Assembly (NCBI GenBank): GCA_949752745.1
Contig: OX457025.1
Span: 49,341,601 to 49,405,600 of the forward strand
Length of the DNA stretch: 64,000 bases
From: Protula sp. h YS-2021
Taxonomy: Eukaryota > Annelida > Polychaeta > Sabellida > Serpulidae
Direction of reading: 5' to 3'
The position numbers were made by a program, and so were the translations under genes. The notes beneath the pieces were generated by a model that was not told the origin of the DNA, ran no database searches, and saw only the letters and a list, made by a program, of their open reading frames with translations. Positions within the stretch are counted from its first letter, which is position 1, and each line of letters begins with the position of its first letter. This document shows, piece by piece, positions 34,741-46,529 of this stretch.

Positions 34741-36460
34741 TGTAGCGTTTATTAAACAATTACGGATATCACGAGTTGATTTTTGATCTTAAAAGTTGAT
34801 TTTATGATATCAAGAAATGATTTTTGATCTCAGTATTTTCAGTTTTTAATATCAAGAATTAATCTTTGCCATCTGTAATTATTTTTTATGTCTCTAAATT
34901 TATTCTTGATCTCAGAAATTGAATGCTTGATTTCAATAAATAATGAGATCAAAAAAATTTATTGATATCAAAAATGATTTACTGATCTCTAAAATTGAGT
35001 TTTAGATATCAAAAGTTCAAATCTTTATAAAAAAAAAAAAGAAATAAATGAAAGCTGAATAATGTGTTTTGCTTTTTATTGATATCAAGAATATTTTATA
35101 TAACATTATTTCAGAATGAGACTTTTTAATGCACATATTATATTTGAAATCTGCAAATTATTTTTTTGATCTCAAGAAATTTCACCCACACCCGGATAAA
35201 AAGACGTGGAGTATAAGCCCAGTTTATAGTGACCACAATCGACATTGCTTAACTTCCACTGAGGCGTATATAAAAATCAAGATTGCGTAGCCCTTCCCCC
35301 ACCCCCGGTAAGCCGACTGCTGAGCACGTCATATTCAGGTATATGTATATGAGGTAAAAGTCCTGTAATTCTGAAATAAATTTTTGATAGCAAAATATTT
35401 ATGGAATGCCATTTTCACATTTATTAGGGAATTATTGATATCAAGAATTAATTTTTGATATCAAAAATTGATTTTTTGATGTCAAGAGTTAAATTTTGAT
35501 CTAAAAGATCCATATTTTGATATCAAGAATTATTTGTTGCTATCTGTAACAGTATTTTTGATATCTCTAAGTGTATTCTTGATCTCAGAAAATAGTTTTT
35601 TATATCAATAAATATTTAGAGATATCAATAAATATTTATTGATATCAAAAATAATTTAATGATATCTAAAACTGAGTTTTTCTGATAAGAAATTCAATTC
35701 AAAAATTACAACTTTAAGGCTCAATAATTCATTTTCCGTTTATTGATATCAATAATTTATTTCAGATATCATTATTTCAGAATGAGACTTTTTTATTTGT
35801 ATTTTGAAATCTGCAAATGATTTTTTGATCTCAAAAATTGATTTTTGATATCAAAATATCAGTCTGTATTTTTAAATAAAAAATTCAGAAGCACAAATCT
35901 GTAAATTAATAATGACTGGTCCTTGTATACAGAATCTTTCCTTAAATCTTTACTGTACAAAAAAGAAGCAATTCTTGAGGTAAAAAATTTTGTTGTTATT
36001 ATTGATCTCAATAATTCAAGTTTTCATCTCCAAAATGTAATTGACGATTCGTTCGATCTCAAAAATAAATTTTTGCCATCTAAAATTCAATTATTGACAG
36101 CAAAATATAAGTTATTGAGATCTACATTGATTTCTTGATATCTTTAATTGCATTTTGATATCAAAAATAAGCATTAAATGTTAAAACGGCATTCCGTAAA
36201 TAATTTAATTTTTCATCTTCAAAATTGAATTTACTGTTCGTGAAGTTTGATATAAATGCGTGCCTCTCATAAGATTTTTTCTAAGTTTGTAAAATTCAAT
36301 TTTTCTGATCTCAAAAATAAGTTTTTGCTATATAAAATACAATTGTTGATAGCAAAATGCAAATTGAGGAGATCTATTGATTGATTGATATCTTTAATTA
36401 TATTTTGATATCAAAAATAAGCATTACCTGTTAAAATGGCATTCCATACATTTGTAAATG
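34740..36460. repeat. GATATC/GATCTC palindrome-rich region
   Basis: Dozens of irregularly spaced (20-35 bp) motifs ttgatatcaa, ttttgatctcaaaa and their variants in very AT-rich DNA. It is interrupted at 35185-35345 by an R2-type segment (cggataaaaagacgtggag). Confidence 0.85.
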
Positions 36461-36654
36461 ATTAGGAATTGTCGGTTTGAACGAAAAAGAAAATACCCCA
36501 TCAGGAAAGAAGACGATGGCTGTACTCTCAAGTGGCAAGTGTGTGAGTAGCCAGTACCACAAGGACTGAACTAACTCGCTTTGTTATTGTGACCATAAAG
36601 GACGCTACCAAGCCAGGTTACGTCACATAACACATTTTCAGACATGTCATATTT

Positions 36655-36775
36655 ACACTTGGGGATTTTCAATCCCCTTGTTTATATACTTTCGTACGAT
36701 TCGGTAAAGTGTTTCCGTATGTTTCCGTATCTTTCTTTCTGCCAAAACTTTGTCGCGCGAACTCCTCTGAGACGG
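36655..36775 (+). repeat. Dispersed repeat, copy 2 (pair with 11215-11335)
   Basis: ggggattttcaatcccc, cgtacgattcggtaaagtg and gcgaactcctctgagacgg, in the same order as copy 1. Confidence 0.75.
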
Positions 36776-37074
36776 CTAGTTGAAAAATGCGTCTGATTGA
36801 TAACACGAAAGGGGCGATGTTGGCTGTATTTAAAAGGAGACTAAAAACGAGCTTTCGAGATTTCCTCGTCTGTGACCAGCCTAAAACACGCGTATTGAAG
36901 CCTCTCGGTAATATTTTCAGAAATATAATTATTTAAAGCCTGTCTGGATAGCAACCGCTTCGGTATGTAGGCGAATCGATAATCTGGAAAACTCTAAAGT
37001 TTCTATCTTTTACGATGTAGCAAAAAGTGTGGACAAGTAAAGTCACTGATCTGCAGAACGAGTAATCTTACACT

Positions 37075-37680
37075 GCGCTTGTGTGTTATCTATAAGTGGG
37101 TCATATGTTATCTTGTGTTATGACAAGCAAGCAGCTCACCATTTTGCGCGAAATGGACCCATAGTGACAGAGGTAAAAGGATCAGGGTTCGATACTGAGC
37201 CGCACCTAACTCAGGCTTGACAGTAAGCAAAAAAAAAACTCTCCGATGAAAGAGGTTATTGGTAATTAGCACCCATCGTCCAGACCCGGATAAAAAAGAC
37301 CACAGTAAAACCAGTTTGTTAGCGACCACCTTGAAGGCTCGGACAAAAAGACGTATAGTAAAGAAAATCTGTCTTTCCCACCTCCTCGACCCGAGCAAGA
37401 GATTTACAGTTAAACCGTTTTTAGCGACCACCTTCCAGACTCGGATAAAAAAGACGAAAAGTAAAACATGCCTGTCGTAACTAGGATAAAAAAGACTTAC
37501 AGTTGCACCTCTGTAGTGACCACCTTCCACACCCGGACGTGGAGTATAAGCCCAAGTGGCAGTGACCACATTCGACATTACTTAACTTGTACTAAGGCGT
37601 ATATAAAAATCAAGATTGCGTAGCCCTTCGCCCCCTCCCCCCTCGTAACCCGACTTCTGGGCATCTCACATGTTTGTATA
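37075..37680 (+). repeat. R2 3' portion
   Basis: gttatgacaagcaagcagc near 37117, then several units with cggataaaaaagac and cagtaaaacc, then a segment (tggagtataagcccaag ... caagattgcgtagccc) also found at 35205-35300. Confidence 0.7.
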
Positions 37681-38009
37681 TTCAGGTATGTTTATACGAA
37701 TCGAAAAGTCCAGTCATTCTGAAATAGTTGTCATAATTAAACTCTGTAAACCGCAGGAGAGCCAAGCGTTGGAAAAGGATGTTGGAGTAGGAATGGGGGG
37801 GGGGGGGGGGGCTGTCTGGAGAAAACAAAACAGTGATTTGCCACACTAATGCTGATGTACACATGCCGCTCGAGTTTGACTTGTGATAGCGGGCTAAACC
37901 AGCGGGCTACACGTAGCGAAATAGCACCCACTTGCAATGGCAGACGGCCAGAGACGTAACATATGTGATCAAAGACAAATCTTTCACTGTTAAGACATAA
38001 TTATCAGGC

Positions 38010-38800
38010 ACAAATAATCAAATTCAGTTCAAAATCGCTCTGACCGTTTTCGAGATAATGGTGAACTTCCGGTTTTTGACCTTGACCATGACAGAGGAGG
38101 TCAAAGTCACCGAGGTACCTCTGATATAACTTCTTGTAGGCCCAAAGGGTAAAAAATAAGCTCAAAACCGCTCTATCTCTAACCGTTTTCGAGATAATGT
38201 TCAACTTTCGGTTTTTGACCTTGACCATTACCGAGGAGTTCAAGGTCACCTAGGTACCTCTCCTATAACGTCGTTTACGCCTAAAGGGTTGAAAATAAGT
38301 CAGAATCGCTCTATCTCTAACCGTTTTCGAGATAATGCACAATCTTTCTCTAACGGATTGCGATATACAAAGGTCACATGACCTTGACCCCGAACGTCCT
38401 GATTCGGTCCACGATGTTACTGCTTAATGACACCGTACTCTTGTTGAAACAAGGATCTGAGCGCTATTTCCTGCCATTTTTCGCGATGAATAGAGGTTTT
38501 AAAAATATTAAACATCAATTTGACCTTGACCTTGAAGGTTAAGATAAAAATTTTGCTGATTTTACAACAGCTCATTACCCTCCATACCTCTGCCAAATGC
38601 CGTCTTTCTACGTCAAACCCTGTAGGAGGAATTTTCTGGAAACTACTTTGAGGTCAAAAATATTTGACCTCAATTTGACCTTGGCCTTGGAGGTCAAGGT
38701 AAAAAAATGCGGATTTCACGACATCTCATCACTCTCTGTCTATGTGCCAAATGTCATCGTCCTACGTCAAATAGCGTAGGAAGAGTTTTTCCGGAAATCT
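38010..38800 (-). repeat. R3 array, inverted copy
   Basis: On the minus strand it repeats the 21290-22340 arrangement: ccgttttcgagataatg and cacctaggtacctctc blocks at 38040-38345, then the gaccttgaccttgaaggt block at 38520-38800. Confidence 0.8.
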
Positions 38801-38829
38801 CCGAGATGAAAAAAAAAGAATAAACGGCA

Positions 38830-39620
38830 TACTCATTTGCAAACCTTGTTTGCAAGTGGGAATTAGGGGCCAGATTGGGAAAGTGTGTAGAGAAGATTGG
38901 GAAGTGTGGGCTTGTATTTGTTGCGTTGGAGCGGATCCCACCAGCGCTCTCACCGCGCAGGCTGACACTTTCCATTAACCTTTGCTGCGTTACCGTGTAT
39001 CACAATGTTCAGATTGTCTTCCCGTCACGTGACACGTCATTACCATGTTGTCAGTGCAGGTCGTAGCGCCTTTTATCCACTCCGTGAGATGCCTCAAAAG
39101 CTGTTTTCCAAGTAATAGTCTTGTTAGAAAAAAAACTGCGAGGGAAGGAATAAATTCTCTGTGTATGCACCAAAAATAGCCACAGAAATTGTCTTGGGGC
39201 TGCTTGTTCAGGGGCAGCCTCAGTCACGTACAGCGCGGCAACGTCTCGACTGCCGTAATAATTCAGTTCGTCAGTTTATTTCATTTGTTGAAAACAATAA
39301 ATTTGATGGGGCTGTTGTTTGGGGCCTATTCTACTTGTATCCCACGTAAGACTTTGTAGATTTGTGAATCCGACGCATACTTGTGTCTTCATTATAATAT
39401 TTTACTCCTTAATAGAGAGTTTTAATGGCGAATAGCATTACGCTTAGGTTGGAATGGAATTAGCATGCTTCTGTTTTGAGCAGCAATTGCATCGTAACAG
39501 ACATGCCCGGTAGTGCGTATAAAACTCACAATTCTAGACCAGCGACTCGGTCAGGTGGTCTTGTACAATCACTTTTGAAAAAAAAATGTGTGTATGTGTG
39601 TGTGTTAACCTTTTTTTAGA
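38830..39620. other. Apparently single-copy intergenic stretch
   Basis: Higher G/C than its surroundings at 38900-39080, and none of the window's repeat landmarks. It contains the possible GH18-like frame. Confidence 0.4.
39128..39345 (+). pseudogene. Possible diverged GH18 chitinase-like exon
   Basis: The open frame through 39161-39345 reads ...KIATEIVLGLLVQGQPQS, then a segment ending NNSVRQFISFVENNKFDG, then AVVWGLFYLYP, and meets a good donor (cccac|gtaaga) at 39346. Layout and spacing recall the GH18 segment from the SxGG strand to FDGxDxDWEYP, about 35 residues. The catalytic DxxDxDxE motif is not there, so it would be an inactive lectin-like paralogue or a decayed exon. The acceptor is unclear (candidate ttgttag at 39121-39127). 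No other exon is secure. Confidence 0.25.
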
Positions 39621-39626
39621 CCAGCC

Positions 39627-42190
39627 AACTATGTCGGGCTTTTCTTATCCTATCAATAGAGGGGTATCCGTCGTCTGTACGTACGTATGTACGTGTGTAA
39701 ACTTTTACTTAAAATGCTTCTCCTTCAGTTTTGATCGGATTCCTCTCAAATTTTACACGAATGTTCTCTAGTTAGGCCTCTCTTTAATTTTTTTTTGGCG
39801 ATCCGCCAGAAATTGGCCAAATGGGGGACATTTGAAATTTTTCGGTTGCCAATTTTCAAAATGCTTCTTCTCCCACAATTTTGATCAGATTTTTCTCATG
39901 TTTTGCACAAATATTCCCTAGGTAGGCTTCTTTTGAAAAAATTACTCATTTTGGCGATCCGCCAAAAAATGGCCAAATGGGGGACATTTTTTTAATTTTT
40001 TGATATCTGATTATCAAATTGCTTCTTCTCCCACAATTTTGATCGGATTCCTCTCCAATTTTGGGTAGTTGTTCTCTAGGTAGACCTCCCTTGAAAAATT
40101 ACTGTTTTTGGCGATCCGCCAAAAATTGGCCAAATTGTCGACATTTGTAATTTCGTGGTTGCCAATTTTCAAAATGCTTCTTCTCCCACAATTTTCATCA
40201 GATTTTCTTCAAATTTTTTAAGAATATTCTTAACATGGTGCTGCCTTGAAAATCTACTTTTTTGGCGATCCGCCTAAAATTGGGCAAATGGGGGGGGGGG
40301 GGGAGCATTTTATTTTTTTGTTGCCTAATTTTCAAAATGCTTCTTCTCAGACAATTTTGATAGGATTCCTTTCCAATTTTGTACGATTGTTCTCTCGGTA
40401 GGCCTGTTGTGAAAAGTACTCTTTTTGGCGATCTGCCAAAAATTGGCCAAATAGGGGACATTTGTAATTTTATGGTCACCAATTTTCAAAATGCTTTTTT
40501 TTCACTCAATTTTCATCAGATTTTCTTCAAATTTTGTACGATTATTCTCTAAGTAGTCCTGTTTTGAAAAATTGCTCATTTTGGCGATCCGCCAAAAATT
40601 GGCCAAATTGTCGACATTTGTAATTTTGTGGTTGCCAATTTTCAAAATGCTTCTTCTCCCACAATTTTTATTGAATTCCTTTCCAATTTTGTACGATTCT
40701 TCTCCAGTTAGGCCCCTCTTGAAAAATTAATTTTTTAGGCGATCCGCCAAAACTTGTAAGTTGAATAAACATGCGCATTGGTCCGAAATACGGACCTCGC
40801 ATCGACGCAGGTTTAGTAAACATGCGCACTGGTTCCAAATCGAACCGAGCATCGACGCAAGTTAAATTAATGTGCCAATTCAAACCGCGCGTCAATGCAA
40901 AATCTGGTCCAAAATTCAAACCGCGCGTCAATGCAAGTTAAATAAACATGCGTAGAGGTCCGAAATAATAACCGTGCATCAACGCAAGTTATATAAACTT
41001 GCGCAGTGGTCCGAAATGCGAACCGCTTATCAACGCAAGTTAAATAAACATGCGTAGTTGTCCGAAATAATAACCGCGCATCAACGCAAGTTAAATAAAC
41101 TTGCGCAGTGGTCCGAAATGTAAACAGCGCACCAACGCAAGCTAAATAAATATGCGCACTTGTCCGAATTGCGAACCAGTGATCAACGGAAGTTGAATAT
41201 ACATGCGCATTGGTCTGAAATGCGAACTGTGCATCGACGCAAGTTAAATAAAAATGCGCACTGGTCTAAAATAAGAACCGCTCATCAATGCAAATTGAAT
41301 AAACATGCGCACTGGCCGAAAAGTCAAACGCGCATCAGCACAAGCTAAACAAACATGCGCAGTGGTCCGAAATGTAAACAGCGCATCAACGCAAGCTAAA
41401 TAAATAAACGCGAACCACTCATCAACGGAAGTTGAATATACATGCGCATTGGTCTGAAATGCGAACTGCGTATCGACGCAAGTTAAATAAAAATGCGCAC
41501 TGGTCTAAAATAAGAACCGCTCATCAATGCAAATTGAATAAACATGCGCACTGGTCCGAAAAGTCAAACGCGCATCAACACAAGCTAAACAAACATGCGC
41601 ACTGGTCCGAAATGCGAACACAGCATAACGGCAAGTTAAATAAACATGCGCATTTTTCCGAAATGCAAACCGCACATCAACGCAAGTTAAATAAACATGC
41701 TCACTGGTCGGAAATGCAAACCCCGCAAAATAATACATACCAAAACATGAAACTTAAGTAATGATGTTTTAGACGCGGCATTTTCTTCTTTTCAAAAGGC
41801 ATATGTGTTTGGTCGTTTCTGATCGTTTCTGCTGCTTGAACTAATTGTGTATGTCCGACAGTACATGTCAACAGTACACACGTGTGGATACAATTTCGAT
41901 AAGTTGTTCGAAGTTATTTTTCCGTGAAAAAAATCTTTGTATGTATTTATCGGTCTGTGTTCGGGTCCGTTGCTAAATTAATTATTTAGTTAGCTCATTG
42001 CCATCTCGTCCTTTGAAGCCCAAATTTTCAGGGAAATTCCCTTGTTCAAGCACGCCGGATTTGGTTTTATCGCTTTTCGTTAGCTGGGGCTTTGTCCTTG
42101 GACAAGCTAGTACAATGTGACTACCGCTTTCGGCAACCAGACAAGCTTATTCATAGATTCACTAGATCTCGGCTTGTCACAATGTCCCTG
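39627..42190 (+). mobile_element. R1 composite element, copy II (most regular)
   Basis: Head agaccagccaactatgtcggg (39627), gtatccgtcgtctgtac; about nine ~115-bp units with TTTTGGCGATCCGCC and TTGGCCAAAT (39716-40750); 51-bp satellite (40755-41720); tail from caaaataatacatacc through ctagatctcggcttgtcac (42156) to ccctgaacattcttgtt (42189). About 2.56 kb. No transposase, replication-initiator or reverse-transcriptase frame. Confidence 0.8.
40755..41720. repeat. 51-bp satellite, about 19 units
   Basis: Same unit as at 30720-31620. A block of about 230 bp (41170-41395) is nearly repeated at 41410-41640, a higher-order duplication. Frames of up to 109 codons stay open. Confidence 0.95.
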
Positions 42191-42480
42191 AACATTCTTG
42201 TTTCAAAATGGATCTCCTCCTACAGTTTTGATCGGGTCTTCTTGAAATTGCACATATTCAATCTCCAGGTGGTCCTCTACAAATAACTTACTTTTTTCGC
42301 GATCGGCCGAAAATATCCGAAATGACGGTACTTTTATAATTTTGGTGAACTTTTTTTGAAAATGCATCTGCTACACTTTTGATTAGATCTTCTTGGTATT
42401 ACATGCGTACAATCTCTAGGTGGTTCTCTACCGGAAAGTTACTTTTTTTCGCGATCTGCCGAAAAGAGCCATAATGACGG
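42190..42480 (+). repeat. Two-unit tandem repeat after R1 copy II
   Basis: tttttcgcgatcggccgaaaa (42294) and tttttcgcgatctgccgaaaa (42447), with tacttttataatttt-like flanks, about 150 bp apart; a distant version of the R1 unit. Confidence 0.65.
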
Positions 42481-42827
42481 GACTTTGAAAATTATCAGAA
42501 ATTTGTGTATTTTGGTATATATTTTTTGGATATATCTGCAATATCTGCGAGGGAGTAGTTGAATATAACATCTCTTTGTCGCCCCTCCTTTCTCCTCCCT
42601 TTTCCCTCTCCCCCCCCCATCCCGACACACATGAACAGAGTTACTTTTGACCGGATTGAATCTGTAGAAAAAGCCGTGTTGTGTTTGCGTTTCTTAATGC
42701 ATTGTTAACAGAAGCTTGTGATTTCCCCATGACCTATAGCATTGTAGGTCCTATACATGCTAAGCCTTTGGAGTCGATCAATATTTATATGTGTTTCAAA
42801 AAGGACCGATTATACAAGAGACGCTCT

Positions 42828-43000
42828 CAGTGGCGGATCCAGGAGAGGGGAGGTTCAGGGGTCGCGACCCCCCCCCCCCCCCCCCAAATTAAAAAAATGT
42901 CTGTTCAGCTTTGTGTTTTCTGAAACTTTTAAACTCATCGTGCCAGAAGTTGAAACCTCCCCCACTTCCTTCTCCTTCACGAAAAGTTGGATCCGGTCTG
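42828..43000. mobile_element. Possible hAT-like MITE remnant (CAGTGGCGGATCC)
   Basis: The left end CAGTGGCGGATCC is a common animal hAT-type terminus; the right end reads CAGACCGGATCC inverted. Poly-C at 42869-42885. No 8-bp duplication seen. Confidence 0.45.
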
Positions 43001-43469
43001 ATCCTTGAAGTCAGTGGATGTTTGAGTGACGGGTCACAATTAAATCCATAAGGAGAAAGAAAGGTATGTCTCCCTCCGTTGTCTAGTAAATTTGATCTAT
43101 AAAAATATGACAGTTGCTTTGGTGGTGCGTAAGTCGTGGTGAATTCCTGTCATTTTGTCTTTGCAATAAAATAGAACGACAAGTGACCATAAACACAAAT
43201 ATCTCCATTTCAAAAAAAATTTATAAAATTCCAGTCTAGTGATTAAATTAACTAATTTTTGACCGATTTTGTTGTTGGGGGATGGGAGGGAGGGTAATAT
43301 ATTCAGGCAGGGGTTCACCTTATCGAAAATATCTTTGGTGCAGTCATATTTTATTTATACAACAGCTGAATGTATGGTTTTGTAAGCAACAATGAGATGG
43401 TAAAGTGGTTTACTCTTCTTGCGTTGGGCTCGGCTGGTTGCAATGTCCCTGGACATTCTTGTTAATGAT

Positions 43470-44370
43470 TATTTAATTAACGTCACGAAAGTAATCTTCC
43501 GTAGCCATGTGATGCAGTGGTGACGGAAGTTCTTCGGCTTCAGACAGCGGCGCATAACTATTTTGGTATACCTTTTGCTTCAGATTGGGTTTGATTAAGG
43601 AACACAATTTGCAAGCTTAGCTAAACTGGCCATGGAAGAGTGGAGGAAGGGCAGATGTTGACATAGCATGCCACTCTAAGACGCTAGGACTAGGAATGAT
43701 CTGTTTTATGTGTTTTTATCTGTTCCCTAGTATTTGTTCTTTTGCTATCCACCATGATTTGTTCAAGGAACAAATGATTGGATGCCCTCCGTATGCATAC
43801 AATTTACAGGGAAAGTCAGTGAAATTTGTGCACCCAATAGCGATTTATGTCACGGTTAAAAGATGAAAAACAGTGAAGTGTGTTGTCAGAAAATCCGGAG
43901 TTACGTAGTAACGAGCATTTTCTTACAACAGAATACATTACTTTGAATCTTTTAACAGATTTTAAAACAAGGTTCTTTTTGGAAATTAGTGTGTTTTCTG
44001 ATCAAAGAATCCACGCTTAATTTTTTACGAATCCACACTAAATATAACAATAGACTGCTCGTAATTGTGCCATTAAATGGGCATGATGCTTATTATGTGT
44101 CACAACACACTGCTCATGTTATGTCATCATGCAATTGATAACTAAGTATTGGCGGTCAATAACCTCTTCAAACACTTCCCAGGAAATGTAAATTTCTCAG
44201 GAAAAGATTGATGAACTTTTGATGTTTAGCTTTTAAATCTTAAAGCCAAACACAAATGACAAACAATTAATTAAAAATCAAGGGTAAGGTCGTTAGGGCT
44301 GTTTCGTGCATGCTACTGATTATTGGAAATAATACAGAATAACATTTATAAAATATTCATTCTGTCAGTT
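43470..44370. other. No recognisable feature
   Basis: AT-rich stretch after an isolated R1 terminus (gcaatgtccctggacattc at 43439). Confidence 0.4.
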
Positions 44371-44570
44371 GATCTGCGTGGTGTAGTGGTTAAGACGCTT
44401 GTTTGGTGAGCAAGTATCAGTTCCCAGTTTGAAGAGCCTGCCGTATTTTACACGAACCTACAAATTAAACTTTCGCTAACCCTTTACGCGAGGAATCATT
44501 TGTCTTTGACTCAGAAATCGTACGATCGGAGTGATGAAATTAAATTAAATGAATTAAAACTGGCGTTGAT
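44371..44570 (+). mobile_element. Probable tRNA-derived SINE, second type
   Basis: A box-like gtggtgtagtggttaagacg and B box-like gtatcagttcccagttt 30 bases on, then a body ending in aaattaaattaaatgaatt. Only a weak GTTGAT direct repeat is seen at the flanks. Confidence 0.6.
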
Positions 44571-44574
44571 TCGT

Positions 44575-45175
44575 ATTTATCCCCCGTGAAATCGAGGGAT
44601 ATAGACTAGTTATGAGCTGGTCTGTCCGTAGGTCCGTCCGTCCGTGTGTCACACTTTGGATGCTGTTTTGTTTCCACGCAAGTGCTACCTTGCACAGTGA
44701 AAATATATATATTGAAGTTGTGCAACGTCGTGTTATTTTTTAAATCGGCCAAAAATTTGCTAAAATGGTGACTTGTCAAAAAATGTAATTTTTTGAGATA
44801 ACTGCAATGTAAGACTTAGTTGCTTTCCACGCGAGTTCTCCGAAACTAATTATCCTAGGCATATGCTATATTGCACAGTGAATATATATATATATATATA
44901 TTGAAGTTGTGCAATGTCGTGTTGATTTTTAAATCGGTTAAAAAAATGCCAAAATGGCGACTTTGTGTCCGGTTGGGGTCTGCGCCTTCGACGATGGCTT
45001 GTTCAGAAAGTACTTTGGTTCGTAAATGGGGCTTTTTTTGTAGTTTGTCAAAGAAAAGTGCCTTAATCACATTCGTTTTTTTTCTTAGATTTTCCTTTCG
45101 TTTGGGCATATACGGGGTACACTGGCTTTTCTGGTTTTCAGTGACAATTTGTCAAATATAGTTTTTCCATTGTAG
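44575..45175 (+). repeat. R4-family element
   Basis: Starts ttatcccccgtgaaatcgag with gtccgtaggtccgtccgtcc (44630); two units with gcacagtgaatatatata and gaagttgtgcaacgtcgtg, the second near 44875. Confidence 0.7.
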
Positions 45176-46525
45176 TTACCTCCACAGCCATTGTTCCCTG
45201 CATTTACGTTACTGGGACAAAGCAAGGACTGCTGTGAAGGGTTAAAGTGCAGTTTTCGTGTTTGGTGATTAACGTGCAGTCTGCAAGCATCTTTCTCGCT
45301 TCGTATTCTTTGGATTTCGGCACGTACTAATTGCGTATATGCCCGTGCTATAGGCCTCAGTAGTGTGGTGGCTTAGCCGGGAGCGGTATAAATTATGAGC
45401 AATCAGTTGTCACAAATCTTCTCTGCAAATGAGCAAAAAGTTATGAGTGGCACCCAGTCTTGCAAAGATGAAGCTGCCAAAGATAAACGCTGCTTCTCAA
45501 ACATATATCAATACTCGTTACTATAAAGCATATACTCGGTTATACACACAACATCAGGTTTCAGTTTTGACCTTTTGGTACACAATGCTAAAGCAGCTCT
45601 TCTGTGAGCACCTTCTGGCACAGATGCTCGGGTGGATGTGGCTGCGCAGTAGTTGCCCCATGCTTTCCCTGTATCCCCGTATAACACGAGACCATTGTCA
45701 GGGAACAATAGGTAATGACGGTGTCGTTGCATAAGCAATATTCTTCCCCTCTTATAGAATGCGGGGATGGATCCACATATTCATTTGGGAACGGCACGCG
45801 TTTGTCAGCACCGGTCACATAGGGGTACGGAAAAAATGGTAACGGAAATAACGGTAAACGGAAAAAGGTGAAGTGCGAAAAACGGAAAACACGGTGAATC
45901 ATCTGATGATAATATATCAGGCTTAATGTTCAGTAAAGAAACTAACCTCCATGCTTACTCGACAGCTAAGAAAGTCCATTCCATGTCAGAAATGCCACAA
46001 GATGCCGAGGCCTTGCGTCCATACCAGGAGTTTTTTAATCCCCCTATGTACTTAACCTCAGGAGTTGCAGCGCCTTAATACCTCGTGTTGTTAATCCCTA
46101 AACTACTCGGGTGTCACCAGCGCACTATAAAAGCCCAGGGAATTTAGAGATTTTCTCATAAACAATGGAAATTATCTGGATGGGACCATGACCCTTCCAT
46201 ATGGAAGCTGATCTACTGGTTGAAAGGGGATGCGGCCTAAGTCAGCAACATATTACTTGCCCTTGCCTGTGGGGAACCGCCACGCAAGCGGGCAAGGCGC
46301 AACTGCAGGACAGGCTCTGCCGACTGTGTGTGAAACGACAGGAGGGACAAAGACAGTGGAGCAGTTTCTTAGAGGAGTGGTCTATATTATTCGCTGGAAG
46401 CCCGACACCAACGCGAAACACCCTTGAACTGTTTAATGACTTGCGACTGATTCAAGTTGCTTCGTTTTGTTGTTAGCTTGATCGTTGGGGGGGGGGGGAG
46501 AACTGGTCATTTAACAGTAATTTCA
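45176..46525. other. Apparently single-copy stretch, no supported gene
   Basis: Somewhat G/C-rich at 46200-46400, with overlapping open frames (for example 46230-46427) that I cannot assign. Confidence 0.35.
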
Positions 46526-46529
46526 GTAA

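Noticed and set aside
39627..42190. Bacterial-type or phage defence locus
   Set aside because: No protein-coding frames beyond repeat-derived ones, and the whole window is clearly animal nuclear DNA.
46201..46476. Overlapping frames in a G/C-richer patch, possibly a gene
   Set aside because: No splice-consistent start, no clear domain; the GH18-like resemblance of one frame is too weak to annotate.
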